Below, piece by piece: positions 35,401 through 44,700 of a DNA stretch of 64,000 nucleotides. The position numbers were made by a program, and so were the translations under genes. This DNA is from Amoebophrya sp. A120 (lineage: Eukaryota > Sar > Dinophyceae > Syndiniales > Amoebophryaceae), in assembly GCA_905178155.1 (NCBI GenBank), contig CAJINV010000014.1, forward strand, positions 1,753,984 through 1,817,983, read 5' to 3'. The first letter of the stretch is position 1, and each line of letters starts with the position of its first letter. The notes under the pieces were generated by a model. It ran no database searches. It was not told the DNA's origin and was given only the letters and a program-made list of their open reading frames with translations.

Positions 35401-38400
35401 TCGCTTTTGTCGAGCCAGGCAACGATGTCCCTTGCCGTGTCTTCGTGCTCCGATGAAAAAAGCTCGCTGTTCATCTCGGCGATGCGGATCCACGGAAAAA
35501 AACAACAAGTGTTACAGTTGTTACACATGTGCTGCAAGAACTTCAGCAACGCAAAATTAATATCCTGCATGGCATGACAAAGAAAATTCGCGATGCGGAG
35601 GCCACGAGATGTTGTATGAACAAAACACACGCGAAAAAAACTCGCGAGCATTTTCGGCACGACAAAGGTTCTCTGTCATGCTTGTTTCGCAAGACAGTGT
35701 GTAAGAACTGCATCAAAGATTTTTTCTTTGCATAAGGCTGATCTGTCCATCGTGGTCGAGGTCGAGATTGTCGAAAGTGAAGGGGTCGGGGCTGCCACTA
35801 GCAGGATCGTATCGAGTGCAAATATTTTTGGGTTTGACATGGCCTGGAATGCTAGTTGGAGAACCAGCAGGGCGAGGCGGCCACAATGGGCAACCAAGCA
35901 TGGCTCCATATCGAAGAAAAAAACTGTATCTGTTACACATATGCAGAAAAAACACCGAATTTTTTCTATGTCAAAGTAAGAAAATATTTGAGTTGCCGAA
36001 CCCCGCGGCACCTGATGTCGGTTGATGTTTGTATTGCAAATTATGTAGATATAATCTACTAGCTACGGTTGCTTCAAGTTAACTAAGTAGCTAAGGAGGC
36101 AGGTAGTTTATATTCTCGGGACCGGAAGAACCGGACAGCGACCAGCAGTTCACCAGGATGAACCACTCTGGCCCCACCGGTGGGGCCAGAGGTCACCTTG
36201 CAGGCGAATCACGGACGGAGCCAGCAGCTGCCAGCTATATTCTCATATACCTGCCTCCTTAGCTAGCTAGTTCAACATTAAAGTGAAGCAGCCGTTAGCT
36301 CGATCCATCTTTCAATACCAAATGATACAACAACATGAAAATGAATTCTGCCTCGCGCATTGAAAAAAATTCTACTGCGGGGCAAAAAAAAATTAGTGAT
36401 TTTTCTGCATATGTGTAACAGATACAGTTTTTTTCTTCGATACTCCAGGTTTTTGAGTTACTACGGTGTTGTCTATTCTGTAGAGCGAACTGCATTACCG
36501 TAGGACAAAAAGTCAGGCTTTATTTGGGTAACTTGCATGACAGAATCGCTTGAGAGTCAAAGTTGTCATGCTGTTGCTGGCCGCGCATCCCAAGCTTTTC
36601 ACTCTTCCAGACCCAAATAACAACAACAAATTTGCCACTCATAAATCGAGGTGTTCATTGATTATTTCCATCGCAGTGGAGGTCATCGCGAGGAACGGGT
36701 CGCCGCCATCTTTCATGCTCTCCTTCTTTTCTCCGACTTTTGTTTTTCCTGTCTTCGTCAAGCTAAGCTTCGTCTTCTTGTGCCGGACCTTTTCGAGCAC
36801 GCTACTCGGTGGGCCGACATTGGATGACTCTTCACCAAGAAGATTTTTATTTTTTTCGCTGAAGGAAGAAGTCGATCGGGGACCTCCTCCACCAGATGCG
36901 GAAGCTGCAAAGGAGGATGCTCCTGCTCTCGTTAAAGGATCATGCTGTCCTGCTTTTGTTAAAAACTGCGCTTGTGCAGCCGAAGTTCTACTTTCACTTT
37001 GCCGCGCGCTCTGGTTGTTTTCTTGCAGCTGGCGCATGCGCTTTCGTCCTCGCTGCGCCCGGCGGCGCACGAAATACGCAGACTTGGCCAGTCGCTCGTT
37101 TAGTAGTTGCAGCTTCTGTGTTACCATACGTTGATGTTGCTCGACCGTGACTTCCAAGGCTGAAGATGCTCCTGGTCCCGAGAAATCGTGTTTTTCACCT
37201 GTACTGCCGAGAACCACTACAGAAGGCGTTCTTTCTAGTACTGCTAAATCTACTTCTTCATCAGCGGCTGTTGCGCTAGCTGCTGAGTTGCCCGAGTCTG
37301 TTGTTCCCTTTTGCTTTCTTGAAGCACGAAATGGAAAGTTCCCGACATCCGTTCTGCCGGGTACGACTTCTAGCCCTGGTGGCGACCTTGCCGCTTCTGC
37401 TGCAGTGGAAGAGGATCTGGAGGACGACGGTTTAGAAGATGGAGGAGAATAAATGTCTTTGCTTTCGACGTCGATCAAACCCGGCTCGTGCTGCACCACG
37501 TTCTGCAGGAACGAAGACGGGGAAAAAGAAAGTGTAGCTGATCCCCGCTGTACTTTTCTACTTCCCTCGTCGCTGCTTTCGTCACCCCCGCTGCCGCCCG
37601 AGCCCGTCTTGCTCGTCCTGTGTGAAGAAGTAGTGACCTCCACGTCGCTTGGTGCACCTCGGTGCTGGGCCACTTCTGCGACAACTTCGTGGAAAACTAC
37701 CTGACGACCCATCAAGGGGAATGGGCCCTCAGACCCTGAAGCAGACGAGTCCGCGAGAATCAATTCGCGCTGGACATCAGAAGTTGCAGTGCTGGTACTA
37801 TCGTCATCAACCGCGGTGGTCGTCGTTCTTTCCTCGATTACAGCACTAGTAGTTCTCGTTCCCGACACAAAAAAAATGGTTGTGGTTGATGTTCTTCTCG
37901 TTCGCCGCCCCCGCTGTTGTTGAAAGTGGTCGTCTTCTACATGACGTTGCTTTTGGTACAACAAGTCGCAGGAGCTGCTTCTGCACGGATTGGTAGAGCA
38001 AGTCGGCCCTACTTCATGGCTCGAAAACGAGGTCGTGGTCAGCGACAGCGTCACACTGGATATCAAAACCCGAATAACATTTCCGAACCCCGTGCTGACA
38101 GTTGAGACCAGGAGCAGCAAGGCGAGTAAGCAAAGTACGGCTGTGAGGACAGATGTCCTAGTCCTTGTCAGCGGGCTGTTATCCTTTGTTCGTGAGTCGA
38201 GCCGGGTGAAGGTGTGCGTGTAATTCTTGAACGTGTGCGATAAACTTCTCAAAGCTTGTTTACCTCTTCGAAAAAGGGGCTTGGAGTTGTTGGTAGTAGT
38301 AGTGAAGATGACAGCGAACAAATAGGACGGCTGTGGTGACGAGTAGAAGCAGTGTCGCAATAGAACGCAGAATAGGCGTTTCCCGATCGTCCAGAAGTAG

Positions 38401-38537
38401 TTGTAGGAGTTGCATCTTCTCCCGCGGCAACGCAATTGCGATCCTTCACCCGGATTTTTACAGGAGCTGCAGCTTGGATACGGATATACCGACTTCCGCC
38501 GCCGCTTGCGGTTTTTGTTCCCTCGTCGTTTATTCAT
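26425..38537 (-). CDS. Gene B: long EF-hand protein, tandem paralogue of gene A
   Basis: Exon 1 is 38537-36644; about 21 introners follow; the last exon is 27919-26425. An N-terminal membrane segment (SVLTAVLCLLALLLLVSTV, about residue 130) precedes a Ser/Thr-rich part. Shared blocks with gene A in order include LNERLAKSAYF, DPPIDDTKMNP, MIND, AEETWNP, IPDDLTRADLAEAVMEGK, DGVLKRSQWKGSPDLWD, GISIEEATR, DKGFDFWQDTVRAGY, FGEDWLAVG and EQESFLQ. EF loops include DLDHDGQISLAE, DTSKDGKVSHQE and DQDHDGIVTQEE. A Pro/Ala stalk and a C-terminal membrane segment (IEVVMLLGAFLLLILAAFLL) follow. Here the AFGEDWLAVG region is colinear, unlike gene A. There is an in-frame TAG at 33898-33900. Function unknown. 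Confidence 0.75.
27920..28235. mobile_element. Introner element, family B
   Basis: Flanks ggccg/gggcg. Ends tatgcattctaaaagcg and catttagagtcgata. Lies before the GLGAGGVAIL segment of gene B. Confidence 0.75.
28380..28530 (-). repeat. 54-bp coding repeat, two near-identical units plus diverged ones
   Basis: The unit encodes SPAPEHDSPSPAPASATT in gene B. It forms a Pro/Ala/Ser/Thr stalk like the TDAPS stalk of gene A at the same protein position. Confidence 0.85.
28595..28858. mobile_element. Introner element, family B
   Basis: Core gtctgggtctggaaac and the inverted ttccagaccca. Starts tatcc and ends caata. TSD not clear. Confidence 0.65.
28904..29176. mobile_element. Introner element, family B
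   Basis: TSD cgttg at 28899-28903 and 29177-29181. Removal joins GMDRN to DEHYDD. Confidence 0.85.
29246..29467. mobile_element. Introner element, family A-like
   Basis: Starts tatgcattgcaaaac; ends near gcttttgcacaggaacaa then gatcata. It splits an EF loop of gene B (LVDGDH|DGKITKEE); the exact boundary is uncertain by 3 nt. Confidence 0.65.
29571..29841. mobile_element. Introner element, family D
   Basis: TSD ttgct/ttgtc. Ends tatggggttgtcaaacg and inverse; the inner gttacactctcaac is also inverted. Removal joins RLDDVT to SEAGG. Confidence 0.8.
29926..30094. mobile_element. Introner element, unclassified
   Basis: Starts tatcagaagaaaatc and ends cctttcattgcata. Flanks atcaa/atcct. Removal joins PLGKD to PQGVG, matching gene A. 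Confidence 0.65.
30219..30471. mobile_element. Introner element, family A-like
   Basis: TSD cggg(t/c). Ends tatcccgcgcaaaagc and tatttgcaatgcata. Removal joins EPPP to DKGFDFW. Confidence 0.8.
30490..30795. mobile_element. Introner element, family C
   Basis: TSD cacga at 30485-30489 and 30796-30800. Removal joins FPAFV to EPPP. Only an 18-nt exon separates it from the previous introner. Confidence 0.9.
30841..31102. mobile_element. Introner element, family B, inserted at the edge of a family F element
   Basis: TSD aagta at 30836-30840 and 31103-31107; the right copy overlaps the first bases of the family F element. Typical core gtctgggtctgg. Confidence 0.9.
31106..31361. mobile_element. Introner element, family F
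   Basis: Ends tatgagagtgcgcaa and gcgcaccctcata. Together with the adjacent family B element it splits FGPD from the following TDDNFPAF block of gene B. Confidence 0.8.
31433..31706. mobile_element. Introner element, family L
   Basis: Ends tatggcagtggacaa and ttgcccactatcata. TSD weak. Removal joins QQRF to NFVDQDHDG, matching gene A. Confidence 0.7.
32006..32177. mobile_element. Introner element, family A
   Basis: TSD tcggg at 32001-32005 and 32178-32182. Ends catcctgtgcaaatgtat and atacttttgcaccgcata. Removal joins NLLP to TMNDD. Confidence 0.85.
32274..32374. mobile_element. Introner element, family E, 101-bp near-perfect hairpin
   Basis: TSD gactt at 32269-32273 and 32375-32379. Arms begin tatcctggaaaaaacaccc and run on through catccccatcc with the exact inverse at the other end. 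Removal joins KPGEV to SDSVK. Confidence 0.9.
32494..32865. mobile_element. Introner element, diverged family C
   Basis: The right end aligns with family C over the caactttgtcaattt motif; the left end is tatagacgcctcag. Removal joins GDGVL to KRSQWKGSP, matching gene A. Confidence 0.7.
32978..33330. mobile_element. Introner element, family B
   Basis: Starts tatgcattgcaaatggg and ends gcatttgcaatgcata(ta). Core gctctggaaa with inverted ttccagaccc. Splits AGDDN from EVDIPDD. Confidence 0.7.
33364..33760. mobile_element. Introner element, family D, hosting a nested family E element
   Basis: Ends tatatagaagggctctcaa and ttgagaaagccata; inner cgttac motif. TSD tgc. A 109-bp family E copy is inserted at 33584-33692. 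Removal joins ASMQKH to FNDDIAGDD. Confidence 0.75.
33584..33692. mobile_element. Nested introner element, family E (109 bp)
   Basis: TSD gatag at 33579-33583 and 33693-33697. Same hairpin arms as the exon-inserted copy at 32274 (ccaggaaaaaacaccca). Confidence 0.9.
33972..34151. mobile_element. Introner element, family A-like (variant ends)
   Basis: Starts tatccacagaaaattt and ends aaatttgtattgcata. Flanks gctcg/catcg. Removal joins HGQNT to SENRDL. Confidence 0.7.
34208..34398. mobile_element. Introner element, family A-like
   Basis: Ends tcatgcactgcaaaag and acttttgtagtcatgctgc. Flanks gtcgc/tcgtt. Removal joins DMIND to HLSQFD. Confidence 0.65.
34570..34879. mobile_element. Introner element, family C
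   Basis: TSD cttcc at 34565-34569 and 34880-34884. Removal joins AAFPE to GRITQ. Confidence 0.9.
34936..35080. mobile_element. Introner element, family A
   Basis: TSD aggtg at 34931-34935 and 35081-35085. Ends tatgaactgcaaaagtat and cgatacttttgcacaggata. Removal joins TWLDT to SKDGKVSHQE, completing an EF loop. Confidence 0.9.
35482..35734. mobile_element. Introner element, family G
   Basis: Starts near ggatccacggaaaaaaac and ends attttttctttgcata. It splits the EF loop DLDHDGQISL|AE of gene B. Confidence 0.7.
35909..36442. mobile_element. Nested introner-like element, family G relative (534 bp)
   Basis: Long inverted ends beginning tatcgaagaaaaaaactg and continuing through tatctgttacacatatgcag. 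TSD ctcca at 35904-35908 and 36443-36447. Inserted inside the family B introner. Confidence 0.9.
36088..36265. mobile_element. MITE-like element, innermost of a three-level nest
   Basis: Perfect 18-bp inverted ends tagctaaggaggcaggta (36088-36105) and inverse (36248-36265). The inside is GC-richer than the host introner and holds a 24-bp perfect palindrome at 36167-36190. The ends are TAG/CTA, unlike the TAT/ATA introners. Confidence 0.8.
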
Positions 38538-39527
38538 CTTCTTGATACTCGCGATTTAGATCTACTATAGCTTGTTGAGCGGTCGTGGTCAACTTGCTGC
38601 AAAAATGCAGCACAACTACAGCTTCTCTATTTTATTATTGTTGCGTCTGTTCGTTTATAATCAGGTAGACGTACTAGATGATCAAGCAAAAATCAATATG
38701 GCGCTGTCTTTTCGATTTTCCTTTTCTGCATGATTTTCACTATCTTCACGGGAGACGATTTCGACAACTGCACTCGACGAAGGAGAATGCCACCGAGAAA
38801 AGGTTATTTCGAATGGTACTGCAGCTAGAAGCTGAAGCACAGTCTCAATTATTATCCACTTGTACAAAGGAACGATTTCGATCCTACAAGTGCATAGCAA
38901 TAGTGCTGCAGCTCGTGTTTGTCATTGTCTCGAGAGGCCTACGAGAAGACATGTGAACCGCAATCGAGAGAGGAATTCGCTCTAGGAGCTGCGGGTGTGG
39001 GTCCAGTAGACCTCGATACGAAGTCTACTCATTAATTTTACCACGAGATGTGCGATGCACGACAACGAACGGAAATAGGCACGACTACTACACTCCTGCA
39101 GGCAGCTCTTTTCACCGCAGTTCTTTTTTTGAAATAAAGAACATTATCGCGTCGGATGCAGCCCATGTTCGCTTCCTTGAGGACGATGCCGTGGGAAGGC
39201 TCTCCTAAGAAGAGCCTTTGGACACGGAAGAATCTTCCGTGTCCATGATTTTCTACGGTTTTATATCGGTAGTTGCACTGCTGAGTATTGCTTCATATCG
39301 GTTACACTTCATGCACCAGGAGTAGTGCTGCATCTTCGTCGTGGTGCTGCTGAGTATTGCTCTCTGACGAGCGTGAAGTCATTTAACTCACGCACTAGAA
39401 TGCGCAGGCACCTCCAAAAAATAAAGTAACCACGATTTTAGAAGTGAAGAGCTGCACTACTACCTAGTACTAGCGTCTTTCGTGGTTAGTTTCATCGCCT
39501 TTTCAACAGACCATCCAACTTCTTGCC
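38538..39527. other. Intergenic with two adjacent perfect hairpins
   Basis: No gene seen. Hairpins at 39195-39217 (aaggctct/agagcctt) and 39219-39243 (ggacacggaag/cttccgtgtcc) sit 1 nt apart. Confidence 0.6.
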
Positions 39528-39872
39528 CTATTGCTGAGCAAGACCCCCTCCGCCGCCTCCTCCACCCTGGTTCATCATTGTCGCGCTTCCCCCGCCCGGC
39601 CCCGCTCGCAAGTTGTACGCAAAGCGGTTCGCCTGCAGGTCTTTCCGCATCCATTTTTGCAAGGGGTTCATCCAGGCGTGCTTTGTCCAACCTGGTTTCA
39701 GCTCCCCGGCGTGGGCAATGGTGTTCCCGCGGTGCTTGAAATGCAAGATCTGCTTCCGGACCAGCTTATGCGGGTGCAAAATTCGATACTTGTCTGTCTC
39801 CCGCAGCCGTACCAGACGCATCACAAATGGTTGCTTTGCCAACAGTCTAAGTGAAGAACTTCTGCATGGCAC
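39528..39872 (-). CDS. Small basic protein, unknown
   Basis: 114 codons in one exon, starting 168 nt after the uS5m stop on the same strand. The first 80 residues are Arg/Lys/His-rich (RETDKYRILHPHKLVRK, HFKHRGN) and the tail is Gly/Gln low complexity (GGGGGGGGLAQQ). The basic N-terminus (MPCRSSSLRLLAKQ) would suit mitochondrial import. It could be a mitoribosomal protein given its neighbour, but no family motif is recognised. Confidence 0.55.
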   Translation of the reverse strand: MPCRSSSLRLLAKQPFVMRLVRLRETDKYRILHPHKLVRKQILHFKHRGNTIAHAGELKPGWTKHAWMNPLQKWMRKDLQANRFAYNLRAGPGGGSATMMNQGGGGGGGGLAQQ

Positions 39873-40039
39873 AAGTTGTGAAGTGGAGGATCTTTAACTT
39901 TATTCTTCTGATTCTGAAAAAGTTCCTCCTCCCAAATAAAAAAAATCATCGATGATTCATCAACATGCGACGTATTTCATCCTATTTGTGCGCGTAGTAA
40001 AAAGAAACACGGTGGAAGTATCAACCAGCTTTCCGTTTC

Positions 40040-41640
40040 TTACAGCTTCGCCGCCTTATATTTCGACAGGTAGGACTCCCGGATTTTGTCGAACCACCGG
40101 TCAGGCCAGTGCACCCAGTGGTCCCCCGGCGACGTGAGCAGCGCGTACCGCTGCCCCGTGGAGTTTGCCAGCGTCTTCCGGCTGTAGATCAGGGACACCG
40201 CCCGCTTGATCGCCTTCACCCGGGAGAACCACTGATTTCCCTTGAAGGTGACCTTTGCGTTGTCCAGCCCCAGAATGTAGAGCAGCGGGAGGAACCGCTT
40301 GTTGCACTGCAGGCCCCGACCGATGGCCCGGGGCGTGATCGTAACGGTCTGCCCAAACTCCTTGCCCCGCACCGGAGTCGGGAGCAGCCCGCTATTCTCG
40401 TCGTAGTCGATGAACTCCAGTTTGCAGAGCGCCTTCGTCGCCGCGTCCTTCCTTGCTTCCTGACTGGTGTTGCCGAAACCCACGCCGACGCCGAACGTTC
40501 CCCGGCCGTTTCCGACCAGCACAATGGCCCGGAAATAAAACAGCCGCCCCGCACGGCACATCGCTCCCATCCGCCGCAGTTCCACGCACACCTGGCGAAA
40601 GGAGTCCAGCTTCAGCAGGGGGTCCACGCCCTTCTGCTGCTTCACGTAGCACCGCTTCAACGGGTCAAAAATCACGTTTTCCGGGACCTTCCAGCGGAAG
40701 TTTTCTTCCTTAAAGTCGAACTGGAGCGGACCGGAGGTGAGCTTAGACAGGTTTTCTCTCTCGTGCGCGAAAAGCTGGTCCAGTGTCGCTGCGGGGGAAG
40801 AGGGGGAGGAGGAGGACGTTGTCGGCAGGAATTCGCCTCGTTCCACTGTTCCTTCGCGTTCGCGGCCATCTTTGACGTCCTGGTGATCCAATACTCTCTG
40901 CTTTATCAAATACTTCTGTAGACACAGCTCCAGATCTGCGTCCGCAAGGACCATTTCGTTGGGGTTCCCGTGCTTTTCTAGTTCCTCCTCCACGCTCATG
41001 CAGGGGATCGAGTGCAGCATCTTGTACGGGTCGCACGCCTCAAACTGCAGAAAATTGGTCTTGCCACGATTCACGCTCTTCAACATAAAATTGCTCGCGC
41101 GGAGCACCTTGGCTTGGTTCATCATTGCGGTAGAATTTGTTCCTGCTGCTGTCATTTGTGAGCTGCCGCTGCTGCTGGTGCTATCGTTACCGCCCTGTGG
41201 AAATTTCATCTCTAGCTCCTGCATCATGTCCGTGCTTTCCAACCTATGGGGGTGTCAGGATCGAAATCATCAACAAAATCGAAATAATTTGTGATGCATA
41301 AACTCGATACCAGTTGGAGCCGCAGTTTCCAAGTGGGGCATGACAAATTTCGGGAGCAACAGAATCCAGCCTGTCATGCTGTTTGGGCAAGGAAGACTGC
41401 TCCTGCCATGCTACTTTGGCAGCGCATCGCCTTCCCCTAAACAGGCTTGCACTCGGTCTCATTTGCCTGCTCCCCAACACAGGCCATGCGTGCCCTACAT
41501 TTTATGCATTACAAATTTTTCGATTTTGCGAATTTCGATTCTGACATTTCCATACAACCAACTTCGCAAGTATCCTGACGGAAACCACCATCTTCACGTC
41601 GACCACCGCAAACCTGTCTTGTACCATGCTATGCATAAAT
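40040..41640 (-). CDS. MRPS5: Mitochondrial ribosomal protein uS5
   Basis: Main exon 41238-40040; a 5' exon above 41555 is separated by a family C introner. The uS5 signature is clear: the dsRBD-like N domain GRLFYFRAIVLVGNGRGTFG followed by GVGFGN and EARKDAATKALCKLE, then the C domain (GRGLQCN, LPLLYILGLDNAKVTF, ikRAVSLI). uS5 sits in the small subunit near the decoding site and mRNA entry. Length beyond bacterial uS5 (about 165 residues) comes from a roughly 200-residue N-terminal extension, as in mitochondrial forms. The start is uncertain: either ATG near 41228 with the introner in the 5' UTR, or an upstream ATG in 41590-41640. Confidence 0.85.
41244..41554. mobile_element. Introner element, family C
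   Basis: TSD caacc at 41239-41243 and 41555-41559. Ends tatgggggtgtcagg and ctgacatttccata. Lies at or upstream of the uS5m start. Confidence 0.9.
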
Positions 41641-41757
41641 CGGATTCTGTTACTGTTACACGTACAACTCTTTGCTCAAAATCAAGTGTCAAAAATATTG
41701 CCTGAATCAATATGCAGGCTGGTTGGGTGAGTGATTTGATGGTGATTTGATCTTGGA

Positions 41758-44700
41758 TCATAACAGTCCGATCTTTTCCAGGGCGAACAGAAAGTCCTGA
41801 AACTGGTTTCCAATAGCAGTCGATGTCGAAGTGGCTCCTGATGTTCCAACAACTTCATCTCCCAGGCCCGCAAATAACCTCAAGACTTCCGCTATGGCGT
41901 TCTCAAATGTTACATTCTCAACTGTTACATGATTTGTAATGCAAAAGCACAGCCAAAACCGACGCGATCAAGCTGCTTCGCATGACAAATTCTCGAAGAG
42001 TCAAACAGGCTCGGAATCTGTGCCAGATCTGTCATGCAAGACGCGCAAGGTCACCCCTTTCACTTTTGCCATTCTTGCGTCACAAATTCATGTAACAGTT
42101 GAGAATGTATCAGTTGAGAACGCCATATCCGCAAACCTTTCCCCCATTTCCTCCACGGGGAAGTCAGCCACAAGGTTCCGCTCGTCGACCAGCTTTGACG
42201 GCAAGGTATCCACAGAAAAATCGTCGTACACGTGCAACAAATGTCGTTTCTGCATGAAAAATCTATATTACATATGCATTTTGCAAGCCTGTTTAGCATG
42301 ATTGAACCAAAATGGCATAACCTCATTTGGTGGGAAAACCTGTGACGCTGCATGTTCCACGTGTAAACGGCTGCGGTAGCCGCGGGGGCGATTTTGTGTT
42401 GCATAAAGTGGGGAGTTATCGTACAGAAAATCCTCGGAGAAAGCGTAGAACGCATTTTCCAGCACGTTATTCTTTGCCTGAAACCGGAGACGGTCCCCAT
42501 TCAATCTCCGGTTCTGCAGGACCCGATCTAAGTGTCCTTCGAGAAATTTGGTGAAGTCTTTTTTCGAGAAATTCAACACCGTTTCCGGTCCCAGCAAGTG
42601 TGTGAAGCATCTATCCCAGTGCAATTCCACAAATTCCGCGACTTTTGTGGGGTCCTTGGGCAATTGGAAAAAGTTTGCCATGCGCTGCACCAATTTCTGA
42701 AGCCGGTCTCGCGGCGAGTGTTTCATCTCGTTTAGTTCCCGGAGCTCTTGCTTCCTGAAGCGGTTCAGCTGCTGCGCGGCGTGTCGCGAGGCCGTGGAAA
42801 GAAAGCCGGCAGCGTCTGTCTCACCCTCGACCTCCATTCCATCGAGGTGGTCGTAAGAGCCCTCGTCTATGGATGTGTCAGAGTTGAAATCGGCAAAGTT
42901 GAAATAATTTGTCATGCATGAAATGGATGCCGGTTGGAACCCAGTTTCCAAGTGGCGCATGACAAATCTTGGTGGCCCTTAAATCCAGTTTGTCATGCTG
43001 TTTAGGCAAAGAAGAGCGATTTTATCATGCTACTTTAGCAGCTCGAGCTGTAACCCCAAACAGGCTTACAATCGGCCTCACTTGCCTGCTCTGCAACGCC
43101 CGTACCTCGGGTCATGCATTTTATGCATTACAAATCGTTTCAACTTTGACGATTTCAAACCTGACGCTTCCATATCGTCGCTTTCTAAAGTTGTATCTGC
43201 GTCAGTGGTACTGGCGCCATTTTGATCTCCACTGCCGTCATCTCCACCTTTCTTTCCTTGCAAACTCTTCAACAGCGTATCACTTTCCTCCATGACATTT
43301 CGGAATTTTTCGTCAGTCTGTAGGGCGGAAGTCGCATTTATCTCGTCCGTTCCGCAATTCTCGTAGCGCTCCAGGTTCAGCTGCTCTTGCAGCAGGTGCA
43401 GGTTTTCATCATCTAAACCGAGGAAGATTTTGCAGTAGATCGTTTCCAAGTCATCCGCCAGATCGTCCATTAGCGCCTCTAGGGCGAACACTTGTATGAG
43501 AGTTCACAACTCGTGGTCCCCGGATGCCCTCATTTGCCATGTGCAAAATCCCAAATCCAATTGGTGCGCTTCCTTTATCTTGCACTGGTATTTGCATGAC
43601 AATTTCTGGAGATGGAATCCCGAACAGCAACTACGCAACAAGGCGCGTGAATTCATTGCCACACACAGGCTCCAGATGATGTTGATCTGGCATTTGTATA
43701 ATTGCGGTTTATTCGATATTACAAATCAGGGGGAGGGGGATGAGTTTTGCACTCTCATAACGTAGCTGTCAGCGTTAATAGTCGGGAGGTAGCCGGAAGA
43801 CGCGATTGGAAAGGTAGAACCGGACGAGGTCTGTGCTGTTGTCAGTGCACCAGTGGATGCCGTTGTAGTTGCCATTAACGACGTGTTCGTGTCACCACCT
43901 CCTGTAGTACTTGCGAGTGCGCCAGAGAGGAGGGGATTGTAGGGGAAGGTCGTGTGGCCACAGGTAGTTGTTGCAATAGAAGCGACACCTCCAGCTGGAG
44001 TGTCCGATGCTAGTCTACCCGTTTCTGTTACCGGAGCGGGTGTCTTCCCAAGGAAACAAGTAGATTCTTCGTGTAGTTGAGGACCTGGATGGTCTGCTAC
44101 TTTTCCGCATTTTTCGCTTTCCCCGTCCCCCTCTGCTGGAGCTAATTTCTGCAAGAGTTGCGATTCAGTAGCACCGGAAAATGTCGTCGGCACCGCATCT
44201 TCTTCTACGACGACCCCCACCTCTTTTACGTCAGCTGCAGTTGAGGAGGAGAACGGCGACACGGCAGAGCTTTGCTCAAGATCTTCCTTCGCAGCCTTGT
44301 TCATGGCGGCTTGCAAGCGATACATGGCGTCCTCTTCGTACAATATCCAAGAAAAAATGTGCGTACGTGTGAATTTCTTGGAGAAACCGAACAGATGCAT
44401 AGTATGCGAAAACATGCATGAATGGACACACCTACAATTTATTATTCCTGACCGCACCTTTATCTCGCGTGATGTTGCGTGCGCATCATGAAGGTACGCT
44501 AAACAGTCTTTTTTTCTGCATATAAAACGAAGGCGCGTCTGGTCGCAAGGCCCGGTATACCCGCAGCGCCTCGTTGACCTTCACATTTTTATTCGACCCT
44601 GAGGCTCCTGACAGTCCGCCAGCTTCGGTCTTGTTTTGGCCAACTACGGTCCCTCCTGGGTAGTTTTCTTGGAGTAAATCTTTTCTTTCCTCCGATGAAA

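Larger units (their letters stand above)
35810..36643. mobile_element. Introner element, family B, carrying two further nested insertions (834 bp)
   Basis: TSD gatcg/aatcg. Left terminus tatcgagtgcaaata with tttgggttt; right terminus contains cttccagaccca and ends tcata. Removal joins NEHLD to PASGSPDP. Inside lie 35909-36442 and, within that, 36088-36265. Confidence 0.8.

Noticed and set aside
42200-42440. Long direct repeat GAxGATTTTCTGT flanking an intron as a TSD
   Set aside because: One copy is exon and the other is the element's own inverted terminus (same end as at 33972). The resemblance is coincidental.
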